From positions 3,527,648 through 3,591,647 of the forward strand of contig CM030942.1 of assembly GCA_018136815.1 (NCBI GenBank): a stretch of DNA of 64,000 nucleotides, written 5' to 3'. Each line of letters starts with the position of its first letter. The first letter of the stretch is position 1. Under the pieces are notes generated by a model. That model had not been told where the DNA came from, made no database searches, and worked only from the letters and a program-made list of their open reading frames with translations. This DNA is from Isochrysis galbana (Eukaryota > Haptophyta > Isochrysidales > Isochrysidaceae). A program made the position numbers and the translations under genes. Below are positions 51,657-60,808 of the stretch, piece after piece.

Positions 51657-54600
51657 ATGGCGTCTCCTCCGCCACAACACTCTGGCCCTTCTCTCCCTCC
51701 TCCTCTGTACAGTGCGAATCAACGTGCGGGTCGACGTGGTTTGGCTGGCTCTGTTCGTGTCACTTCCGCTCGCGCCGCCCTCTGCCTGCTCCTCCGCCTC
51801 GCTCCCTTTGCGAGAGGCTGTGTGGATTTCTCGGCAGACTGTTTCTTCTGGGCATCCGTAGGACAGTGTGAGGCGAATCCCTCGTTTATGGGCGAGTCTT
51901 GCACGCTGTCGTGCGGGGTGTGTGTAGAGGAGAGACCCATTTACATCCTGGCAGAGGCGCCGTGGAGGCTCGTTGGCGAGCTCGACGAGCAGAGAGAGGG
52001 AGCGGAGCGAGAGGCAGCCAGAGGGGGAGGCGGCGTGGAGCGCAGCCTGCCGCTGCAGCTGGTACTGATCGGCGAGGGCGCGGGTGAAGCAGGCGACGCG
52101 GAGGCGGGCGAGGATGGCGACGTCAGCGGCGGCGGTGCAACGAGCCGGCCGCTCGGTCCTCCAAACGACGACCCGCTGGTCGAGCTCTCTGCGGGCGAGG
52201 TGCACCTGCTTGGCCGAACCGCTTCGGGCGCTCTGTACACATGGGGCGACAACTCACTAGGACAGCTGGGCCGGTCGTTCGCGGCGGCGCGGGAGCCGTA
52301 CACCGCCTGGCGCGCTCATCGGATGCGCTGGCCGGCACCGTTGCCGGCGACCGCGCCCGTGGTTTCCGTCTCAGCCGGCCGGATGCACTCTGCGGCAGTG
52401 CTCGCGACGGGTGAGGTGTTCGCGTGGGGCGACAACTCGCACGGCCAGTGCGGCGTGCCGCTCGAAATGACGCCGCTGAGCGCAGCACCGCCCGAGCTCG
52501 AAATGCTAGACGCGCCAATCGCCACGCCCGCGCGCGTGCCGCTGCCAGAGGCGGCGCGCGCTGTCGCGTGCGGTGAGCTGCACTGCCTCACGCTTGGCAC
52601 ATCCGGCGCCGTCTACGGCTGGGGCGACAATGTCTACGGTCAGCTGGGCGCGGTGACGGAGCACGCATCCGAGGGCCCGCTGCGCCTCAAGCTACCCACG
52701 CAGCCAGGTGAGACGGTGATCGCCCTCGCCGCCGCGTCATTCCACTCGCTTGCGCTGACCGATGCGGGCCGCGTGCTCGGTTGGGGCGACAACACGCATG
52801 GTCAGCTCGGCCGCAACCGGCGCGGCTTCGTGGCTGCGCTGCTTCCGGGTGGCGTGGGCGGCGAGTCGGGCGCCCCGACGGAGGAGGAGTTTGAGGCCGA
52901 GTTCACTGCCGCTGCTGCGCCCGCGTTCCTCCCTCTCGAGCTGCACGCCGGCGAGGCGGTCGTGGCGGTCAGCGTGGGCGCCTATCACTCGGGCGCCGTC
53001 ACAAGCTCCGGCCGGCTGTTGCTGTGGGGCGACAATACGTACGGCCAGCTGGGCGCCGAGGCGTCCAACAGCTCTGAGGTGGGTGAGAGCCTTGCCGCTA
53101 CACCGCTGGGCGGCGTCTACGCGCACGCGCTCGCACTCGGCGAGTATCATACGCTTGTGCTCACCAACGGCTCGCGCCTCCTCTCGTTCGGGCTGAACGG
53201 CCGGCAGCAGCTAGGCCGCATGCGTGGAGTGGGCTGGGACGCGATGCCGGCGGCCGCCGAGCTGCCTATCCCGCACCCGCGCGGCGCGCCCACCGATGCA
53301 CTCGCCATAATTGCGGCGGGACCCTTTTACTCGGCCGCCGCCACCGCTGACGGCCACCTCTACGTGTGGGGCGAGCATCCGTCAGCGCTCACGCGGGCGG
53401 GCGGAGCACGAGCCGGCGCTGAGCGCTCGGTGCAAGAGCTGTTGAACCGCGCGCCAGGCGGCGCCCCCGCCGCGGGTGGCGTGCCGGCTTTCGCGGACGG
53501 CGCGCCCACCGGCGCGTCGCTCGCATCAGACGGTGCTGAACTTCCCGACGGCGGTGAGGAAGTGCAAGTCGGCCCTGCCGGGGCTCGCGTGCTGGCGGCG
53601 GCGGTGTGCGGCTTCCACGTGCTCGCTGCCACCGCGCCTGCAGCGCACGACGACGGCGACGGGCCAGCCATCTGGTCGTGGGGTGAGGACGCAGCGCGCC
53701 AGCTCTGTCGCACCCTGCCGGCGGGCATCGACCTTGACGAGGTGCCGCGGCGCGTCTCCCCCCTTTTGTCCCGCGGCGAACTCGCGCTCTTTGGCTGTGG
53801 TGGCTTCCACACTCTGCTCGCACCGGCTGCCGGCGCTGGGACCGTCTTCCGGTGCGGCGAGAGCAGCGAGGCGCTTGAGGAGGCGGCGGCAGCGCATGGC
53901 GCGGCTGAGGTGGCCGAATGGGCTGAGGGCGCGCCCTCTGCCGACGAGTCTGACCGCGGCTGGTCCGCTAGTGCCGCTAGTGCCGCCCAGGGGGGAGGGG
54001 AGGCGGCGGGCAATGGTGCGCCACCGCGCATAACGGCTGAGCAGCTTCCCGGCTTTGACCCAACTGTCGACAGCTTGGTGCAGCTAGTCGGTGGGCACGT
54101 ACACTCGCTGGCGCTCTCGGCGAGCGGTCGTGTCTGGTCCTGGGGCTCTAACTCACACGGCCAGCTCGGCCGACTTGCGGCTGCGCCACCCGGCACAGCC
54201 GCCGCGATGCGCACGCACCCGCCCGCGCCGGTCGTGATTGGTGGCGCCGCCGTCGAGGGGGGTGGCGCAAGAGTTGTACACGTGGCGGCCGGCGCCTACC
54301 ACAGCCTTGCCGTCACGGCTGACGGTGAGGTATACAGCTGGGGTACCAATTCGCACGCGCAGCTCGCGCGGCCATCAGCCGCCCTCTCAGACGCACGACC
54401 GACGCGCGTGCCACTACCCGCCGTGGCGGAAGGTGACCGCGGTGGGTGCGATGCCGGCGCTAGCTACGACGTGCGCACGCAGACGTGCGCCGCCGGCAAC
54501 GCGCGGCCGATCGAGGTGAGCGCCGGCGTGCACCATACGCTGGTGTTGCTATCAGATGGGCGGGTGTGCGCATTTGGTGACAACATGTACGGCCAGCAGG

Positions 54601-55088
54601 GGCGCCCCGTCGCCGCGCGTGCAGGTGCAATGGGTGCATGCGAGGTCGCGAGCGCCGTGCCCGGCGGTGTTGTGCAGCTCGCAGCGGGCGAGTTGCACGC
54701 CGTTGCGCTCTCAGCGCGCGGAGAGGTTTACACATGGGGTGGCAACTCCAACGGACAACTCGGTCGCACCGTAGCACTTCTATCGCCCGTCCCCGCTCGT
54801 GTGCCGCTGCGCCTCCGGCGTGGGGAGGTCGCGGTAAGCGTCTCGGCTGGTGGCTACCGCACGGGCATTGTGACTAACCAGGGCCGCCTCCTCATGCTGG
54901 GTCGCGCGGCGACCGTAGCAGATGAGGAAATTGGGGACGAGGAATGGAGGGAGGATGCACCCGGCGTCGATGACGCGGCGGAGAGCGACGAGGACGCCGC
55001 CTCCGGCCCGCGCGTCGAGCTCCAAATGCGCCAATGGGAGGGCGGCGACCTTGACTCACTGCTTGATGTAGATGAGATCGACTGGTAA
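51657..55088 (+). CDS. RCC1-repeat (beta-propeller) protein with N-terminal ShK domain
   Basis: An intronless gene of 1143 residues from the ATG at 51657. Residues about 40-53 are hydrophobic (AALCLLLRLAP) and probably part of a signal peptide or anchor. Residues 55-89 form a six-cysteine ShK-type domain: C..DFSADC, FWASVGQCEANPSFM, then CTLSCGVC. About 13-14 RCC1 repeats follow, seen as WGDNSLGQLGR, WGDNSHGQCG, WGDNVYGQLG, WGDNTHGQLGR, WGDNTYGQLG, WGSNSHGQLGR, FGDNMYGQQGR and WGGNSNGQLGR, enough for two seven-bladed propellers. The acidic tail (DEEIGDEEWREDAPG) ends in DVDEIDW. Secretion or lumenal location is inferred, so nuclear Ran-GEF activity is unlikely. The partner is unknown. Confidence 0.9.
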   Translation: MASPPPQHSGPSLPPPLYSANQRAGRRGLAGSVRVTSARAALCLLLRLAPFARGCVDFSADCFFWASVGQCEANPSFMGESCTLSCGVCVEERPIYILAEAPWRLVGELDEQREGAEREAARGGGGVERSLPLQLVLIGEGAGEAGDAEAGEDGDVSGGGATSRPLGPPNDDPLVELSAGEVHLLGRTASGALYTWGDNSLGQLGRSFAAAREPYTAWRAHRMRWPAPLPATAPVVSVSAGRMHSAAVLATGEVFAWGDNSHGQCGVPLEMTPLSAAPPELEMLDAPIATPARVPLPEAARAVACGELHCLTLGTSGAVYGWGDNVYGQLGAVTEHASEGPLRLKLPTQPGETVIALAAASFHSLALTDAGRVLGWGDNTHGQLGRNRRGFVAALLPGGVGGESGAPTEEEFEAEFTAAAAPAFLPLELHAGEAVVAVSVGAYHSGAVTSSGRLLLWGDNTYGQLGAEASNSSEVGESLAATPLGGVYAHALALGEYHTLVLTNGSRLLSFGLNGRQQLGRMRGVGWDAMPAAAELPIPHPRGAPTDALAIIAAGPFYSAAATADGHLYVWGEHPSALTRAGGARAGAERSVQELLNRAPGGAPAAGGVPAFADGAPTGASLASDGAELPDGGEEVQVGPAGARVLAAAVCGFHVLAATAPAAHDDGDGPAIWSWGEDAARQLCRTLPAGIDLDEVPRRVSPLLSRGELALFGCGGFHTLLAPAAGAGTVFRCGESSEALEEAAAAHGAAEVAEWAEGAPSADESDRGWSASAASAAQGGGEAAGNGAPPRITAEQLPGFDPTVDSLVQLVGGHVHSLALSASGRVWSWGSNSHGQLGRLAAAPPGTAAAMRTHPPAPVVIGGAAVEGGGARVVHVAAGAYHSLAVTADGEVYSWGTNSHAQLARPSAALSDARPTRVPLPAVAEGDRGGCDAGASYDVRTQTCAAGNARPIEVSAGVHHTLVLLSDGRVCAFGDNMYGQQGRPVAARAGAMGACEVASAVPGGVVQLAAGELHAVALSARGEVYTWGGNSNGQLGRTVALLSPVPARVPLRLRRGEVAVSVSAGGYRTGIVTNQGRLLMLGRAATVADEEIGDEEWREDAPGVDDAAESDEDAASGPRVELQMRQWEGGDLDSLLDVDEIDW

Positions 55089-55504
55089 ATGAGCCGGTAG
55101 CGCGCCAGGTCCCGAGTCCCGTGGTGGCATAGCTACGCCAGTGCACACGGGTAATCCAACATCCGTCTAGGGACATGACGAAGGCTTCGCGGTGCTCCCC
55201 ACAAGCGCGATCGTCGGTGGCGTTGCCGCCGTCTCAGCCATAGGCGCTGTGTTGTCCGTTCGTCCCACATCGCTTCGCATACCGTGTCGCCGTCTTCAAA
55301 CGTGTTGTATCTTATGATTGTGATCTCATGTGCGACGCAAAGTGCTGAACCAACATCGGCTCTCATCGGACGTTCTATTAAGTTATCGGGCTCGTGCGAT
55401 ATGGGCGTTTTGAGGTCTCTCCGAGAATGCGTCGTGCCGTTAGTGCTTGCTGCGGCTGTGGAGCAATTAGGAATGGTGTGTTATTTTGTGTTTGATCTTT
55501 GTTT
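55089..55504. other. 3' flank of the RCC1 gene, no gene
   Basis: Unique intergenic sequence; no feature recognised beyond the expected 3' UTR. Confidence 0.4.
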
Positions 55505-55699
55505 GATCTTGGTCAACCTACTTTTATAAGCTATAAGTGGGGGACCATGGGGGCGCTCTGCGCCCCCTTCACCGGGCGCGCACTAACTGGGGCCCGTCAG
55601 TACGTCAATCTCATGCTCTGCCTCTTGCGGCATGGGGCGCGAAGAGTCCGCGGCCGACAGCGGCGAAGTCCGGAGATGAGCACGGACACCGAGCACAAT
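55505..55699 (+). repeat. GC-rich repeat with 5' module, short copy E
   Basis: CAACCTACTTTTATAAGC-TATAAGTGGGG, then ACCATGGGGGCGCTCTGCGC and a C-rich hairpin arm. It is nearest to copy B at 17629. It ends where repeat S begins. Confidence 0.6.
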
Positions 55700-56030
55700 A
55701 AAACAATTGAGCGTTAGTACCACTACGTCCCACTGCAGCCCGGTGCTATCACGACACCCCTCAGCGCACTAGCGCACTTGCCCGTACGCCATGCTATGAC
55801 GTGTGTCGTGTGTTGTCCCTAGACACATACGCATATGCACCCCTACGAATCTCCCCCCTCCCCCCTCGCAAACCCCCGGCTCCCATTATGACTCCCCACA
55901 AGCTATAGTGAGGGAAAACCCATTGAGGCGGACCGACCTACGTCGGGCGACTCTCCGGGAAAAAGCACTCACCGGGGGGGGGGAGGGGGGAGGAACCTCT
56001 CGTCGTGAAAAGAACCGGCCCTTACAGCTA
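55700..56030 (-). repeat. dispersed repeat S, copy 2
   Basis: Inverted relative to 18260-18556: AATAAAACAATTGAGCGTTA, GCTATCACGACACCCCTCAG, CCTACGTCGGGCGACTCTCC and CCGGCCCTTACAGCT all have reverse-complement partners there. No ORF. Confidence 0.75.
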
Positions 56031-56039
56031 GAATCTACC

Positions 56040-56543
56040 GCCTCATCGAGGGTCTAAGCAGCTCTAGCATCTTTTTCGTATGGAAGCCACCCGGGCGGCA
56101 ATGGACGTCGGCGTCGCAGCTCACTCCATCGGTCGCATAGGCAGCACGCGCCCTTCTGCACGATGACTTGCGACGGCGATGGATCGATGAGATGCCGGGC
56201 GCGCAGCGTGACGAGCTGGACATTTCAACTCTTCTTGACCCACGCTTCAAGACGTACGAGTTTCCGGGCATCCGAGATGGCGACATGAGCTCCGAGAAGG
56301 ACCGCGCCATGGGATCACTGAAGGGCACGTGGGACATCCATTGGAAGAGCCCATCATCGAAGCACTGCAGCACTGCCCACCTCAGCACCAACCACTGCTC
56401 CAGCCCCTATTCCGACCGTGCCCAGAGACTTTTCGGGCACGGTGAGCTCCGTGTTTGCCATGCCGTTCACGCTCACCTTCTTTGACATTCCAACCGCACC
56501 CTCGCAATCGCAAGATGAAGCTGAAAGCGTCCGAGATGAGCGC
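56040..56543 (+). pseudogene. hAT transposase fragment (LDPRFK region)
   Basis: The plus strand reads ALLHDDLRRRWIDEMP then DISTLLDPRFKTYEFPG, the motif that precedes the hAT catalytic and dimerisation region. About 100 residues further it is open (frame 56168-56485), then stops. The dimerisation domain is missing and LINE ORF1 sequence abuts at about 56543. Not functional. Confidence 0.7.
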
Positions 56544-57646
56544 TTGCCGGACTCAACTTTCGTGATACCTTCGAGTGAGGTTTTGGCTCGCTGTTGGTTG
56601 CCCCTTAGCACGTGGAATCCCTCGCGCTCGAGTGAGTTAGCCAAGTGCCTAGTCTTGGTCTTAAAAGCCTTGATCGGATCAAAGATGCGAAAAACAATGT
56701 AGGTCGCCACCTCTTTTAGGGAGGACCGGATAGCGCTCGACTTTCGAGGGGCCGAGTCGATTAACGCACCATAGGTGATTCCAAATTCATGCGGGACTCC
56801 CGAGAGTGCTGTGTTAACTTTGTCTCCGTATGCGGCCTTGAATTGATCGTGTGCGTCTTCATCAACATAGAAAATCCAAGGGCCTTTGCGGCCTTTGTCC
56901 ATGCCGTCTGGAGTTGCGTCTAGGCCTTCCAGCCTAGAGAGGAGGAATTTCATGAAGGTGGCGACATCCTCGCTCTTGATGTCCTTTTTGTCATCAGCTA
57001 GCTGAGCTAGCTGGATGTAAAAAGGCGTGTCTTCGGGCTCCTCTTCCTCATCAGGTGGAGGAGAAGCAAATGGGGTGGTGTTGTGGAGAGTCGGCTTTGG
57101 ATCCGATTGGGGATCCGCCCGCTTGCGCGACGGCTGCTGTGGTTGTTGGGCTTGTGGCTGCTGGGCTTGCTGGGCTGTATCCTTCCCTTTGTGTCCATGC
57201 GCAGCTTGCGCGTATGTCCTGGTCGCTTGAGTTGGTTGTTGGTTTGAGGGCGCAAAGGCCCCCAAAATGGATTGTTGTGTTAAGTGCCCGCCCCCGAGGG
57301 GTGCACTGATGGTAGGAGTGGCCGCCATGGGGGTGGCAGCAGAGCTGCCACCTCCCATGGGGAGTCCTTGAGTTGGTGGAGGAGCGGAGGGGTTGGGTGG
57401 CAGGGCTTTGCCCTGGGTCTGGTTGTCACCAGGGAACAGGACTCTGCCTGTTCCCTGGTTCTGTGGCAGCTTGGGAGGCGAGGGCGGTGCCGTCATCTCG
57501 ACGTCGTTGTCAGGCGGCGCGGCGGCCTGTGGGCGCTTGGGCTCCGGCGGTTTGGGGCGGCCCCGTTGGGGCGTCGTGACGGCGGGGGGCTGGGAGGTGG
57601 GAGCGGTCGGCGCGCGCTCCATCGCTAAAACTATAACAATAGTTTT
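56543..57646 (-). pseudogene. LINE ORF1 fragment with intact 5' end
   Basis: From the ATG at 57622 the frame is co-linear with the intact ORF1 (MERAPTAPTSQPPA, GPWIFYVDEDAHDQFKAAYG, ...GITKVESGK) for about 360 residues, then breaks at about 56543. The two CCCH fingers and all of ORF2 are gone. The 5' leader (AACTATTGTTATAGTTTTAG) is conserved. Loss of the 3' side is not what target-primed reverse transcription produces, so a later deletion or recombination is implied. Confidence 0.85.
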
Positions 57647-57770
57647 GAGCTATCTTGATAGATAGAGATATAGATAGAGATAGTGCTCTTTCGCTATCTT
57701 GATAGATAGAGATAGTGGTTTTGCTTGGTAGATAGCCTAATATCATGATATCTCTCTATCATGTTCACAA
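57647..57770. repeat. GATA-rich direct repeats
   Basis: CTATCTTGATAGATAGAGATA occurs at 57651 and 57691, embedded in TAGATA repeats with local palindromes (TATCTTGATA). Confidence 0.75.
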
Positions 57771-58110
57771 CCTTAGTGTGGGGGAGGCCTCAAGCCAGCG
57801 GCCGCTCGACTAGCCCTGTGTGGTGCGTGCCCTATTGAGGAGCCAGGGGCTCGAAGGACACCGATGCCAGGAGATGGGCATGCGCCAGGAGCCAGGAGTT
57901 GAGTACATACGGAGTAGTAGGTGTTAGCCCTGGACCTTCAGATGCGTGTGTGTGTGTGTGTTGTGTTGTGTTTCCGATGGCGAACGACTTGTGGGGGAAG
58001 CGATCGAGGCGCCGACGACGGAGTTGGCGCAAGGCGCCTCGTCCATGCATGGGGGAGAATGGCGCGCTAAGAATGGCGCGCTTAGTATGGCTATACAAGT
58101 GGGCATAGAG
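57771..58110. other. no gene; TG microsatellite
   Basis: A GT/GTGTG run lies at 57945-57960. Open frames on both strands are unsupported. Confidence 0.4.
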
Positions 58111-58152
58111 CTACTGACTACTGACTACTGACTACTGACTACTGACTACTGA
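58111..58152. repeat. 7-bp tandem repeat (CTACTGA)6
   Basis: Six perfect units, followed by a partial CTGACTT. Confidence 0.95.
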
Positions 58153-58159
58153 CTGACTT

Positions 58160-58445
58160 GGCCGGCACAGCTCGAGTTCTGAAGGACCACGAGAGCGAGA
58201 GAAGAGAGAAGAGAGAGAGCACGAGAGGACGAGAGGGCGAGAGGGCGAGAGGGCGAGAGGAGAGGACGAGAGGAGAGGAGAGGACGGGAGAAGAACGAGA
58301 GAAGAGAGGACGAGAGGACGAGAGGAGAGAGGACGAGAGGACGAGAGGAGAGAGGACGAGAGGACGAGAGGAGAGAGGACGAGAGAACGGAGGAGAGAGG
58401 ACGAGAGGGAGGAGAGAAGAGGACGAGAGAGGAGAGACGCCCAAG
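58160..58445. repeat. GA-rich minisatellite (GAGAGGAC)
   Basis: Almost 300 bp built from GAGAGGACGAGAGG-type units on the plus strand. Both strands are open by composition only. Confidence 0.9.
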
Positions 58446-59940
58446 GAGCCGACGGCCGTCTGGGCGCGCTCGTCGGCGGACGGTGGGGCGAAACGGCTGC
58501 AACCGTAGTTCGCCCTTGGAGATCGTGGGGTGGAACATGAAGAAGAAGGAGGGAGTGATATCGGGTACAGACAGAGCGAGGATCCAAAAACACACGCGGA
58601 TACACACGAGCGTGTGGTGCATATGGTGGATGATTGTGCCTCCCGCGCCCCCCCCCCCCCCGCAGGCGGGCACAGGGGGAGGGGGAGGCAGGCAGTGCTC
58701 GTCCCGCGGGGGAGATCGAGATGCGAAGGGAGGTGTGAGCGCTGGCCCGCGGGGGGTGGGGGGGGAGGACGCCGCACGCGGGGAGGGGGGGGGGGGGGGC
58801 AGGGGGCGCGCGGGGGGGAGGAGGAGAAACGCTCGAGTTGAGAAGGAGCTGCGGGGCGGCGGGAAGTCGGCTCGAACCGGCTGCAACCCATCTGTCCGCA
58901 TCGCTTTACTACTTGGTGTCTGCGGAGCGGCGGCGGACGCACGCCTTTTCCACCGCCCGTTCTCTGCTCCCACGCGTGGACACCGCCTTGGCCGGCTCTG
59001 TTGGCGTCGGCAACGTCGCTGCGCGCGGGGGGGAGGGGGGGAAAAGAACGATGGCCTCCGGCTCGCCCTCTCACAAATCCGGTGGTTCTTGCTCGGGGAA
59101 GATGGCAAGCGTGCTCGCCCCTTCCGAACCGCATCTCCCTTGCGACCCTCCCTTCAACCACGGTCAGTCCATGGAGGAGGAGATCTCGGGCGATGGGGCC
59201 CGTCCGTACTTTGCGGACGATAACCTCGGACCCCCCCCGCGCGTGGCGCTCGACTCTGGACGGGAGGAGAGTCGTCGGGGGGGCACAACAGTGCATCCGC
59301 CCGACCGCAGGAAATATATCGAATACTCGTCCCGTCTAAGTGAATAACTCGCCGCGGACCGCGCGTAGCCCCCCACCGCATCGGCCCATTACTCTCAGGA
59401 GAGCCAGCGGGGACCAGATTCATATTCTCGTCAGCCTCTCCTCCGGAGGTCCGCGGCCACGGAGTCTTCCCTCGCCTCCTTTAAGGGAACCGACGCAAAA
59501 CTCACGTCACCGCGGCCGCCGCCTGCGGGGGGCCTCGCGAGGAGAGAGACGGAGGCCCCCCGCCCTTCCCTCCTCTCGCACCGCGTCTCCTCGCTGCGCG
59601 GCCGTCGCGAGGAGAGAGACGGATAGACGGACAGAGACAGAGAGACAGAGACAGAGAGAGACTGACGTAGAGAAGCAGCCGATCGCGCCGGGCAGTTTTG
59701 GGCGAAGAGTGCGCGCAACCCACCCGCCTCCCGCCCCCCAAACGCCAACCCACACATCGTCTAGGTCTCCCGCGGTGTTCTCGCTCTCGCTTCACCCTCT
59801 CCCTTTCACTTCCCACAGCAATCGCTGCCAAGCGGGCTCGCTACCCCCGGGCCACCTTGGACCACAATCTTCCCCAACTCCTCCCACGCCCCTTACCCCC
59901 TCTTCCCGATGCCCAAACAACCCCCGGCCCTTTCGCAGAC
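58446..59940. other. no confident gene; upstream of the proline-rich gene
   Basis: G/C runs at 58645-58660 and 58770-58800 and GACAGA repeats at 59630-59660. An open frame of 98 codons from an ATG at 59051 has no recognised family. The last 150 bp before 59941 are pyrimidine-rich and may be leader or promoter of the following gene. Confidence 0.45.
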
Positions 59941-60654
59941 ATGAGTGTCAAGCTGCTGCTCCTCCTGCCGGCTGCTGCCCTCCAGCAATCGCCGCCCTCT
60001 CCCGAGCCATCACCACCGCCTCCGTGGAGCCCTGAGCCTTCGCCGCCACCGCCACCGCCTCCGTGGAGCCCGGACCCGTCGCCACCGCCTGATGCACCCG
60101 CTTCACCACCATGGCTGCCATCTAACAACCCCTCACCACCGCCATTCATGCCAGTCCCGCCTGACATGCTGCCGCCGCCGCCCCCATCGCCCATCTCGCC
60201 CGACCCATCGCCACCGCCACCCGGCAGTCCCCACCCGAGCCCCCCTCCCCCGCCGTCACCGCTATCGCCCGACCCTTCCCCACCACCGCCGCCCTCGCCA
60301 CTCTCGCCTGATCCAATGCCTATTCCGTCTCCCTCGCCACCACCATTCGCCCCAACGCTTCCGACATCTCCTCCACTCCCACCCAAGCCTTTGTCGCCGC
60401 CACCGCCGTCGCCACTATCGCCCGAGCCATCTTTCGCGCCATCACCATCACCGACTCCTCCTCCTTTGCCGTTGTCACCACCCTCGGAGCCTCCATCGTC
60501 ACCGCCATCGTTACCACCACTGATTCCGCCGCCCGTGCCGCCGCCGCCCGCGCCGCCGCCTCCCGCGCCGCCGCCGCCCGCGCCGCCGCCGCCAGCGCCG
60601 CCATCGCCAACGCCGCCACCGCCAGCGCCGCTACCACCCGCGCCGCCGCCGCCC

Positions 60655-60686
<32 letters not shown>

Positions 60687-60711
60687 CCCGCCGCCGCCGC
60701 CGCCGCCGCCC

Positions 60712-60808
<97 letters not shown>

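Noticed and set aside
58146-59296. Ser/Pro/Leu-rich frames of 320-385 codons on the minus strand at 58.1-59.3 kb
   Set aside because: They translate the GA minisatellite and G/C runs; no start context, domain or splice pattern supports a gene.
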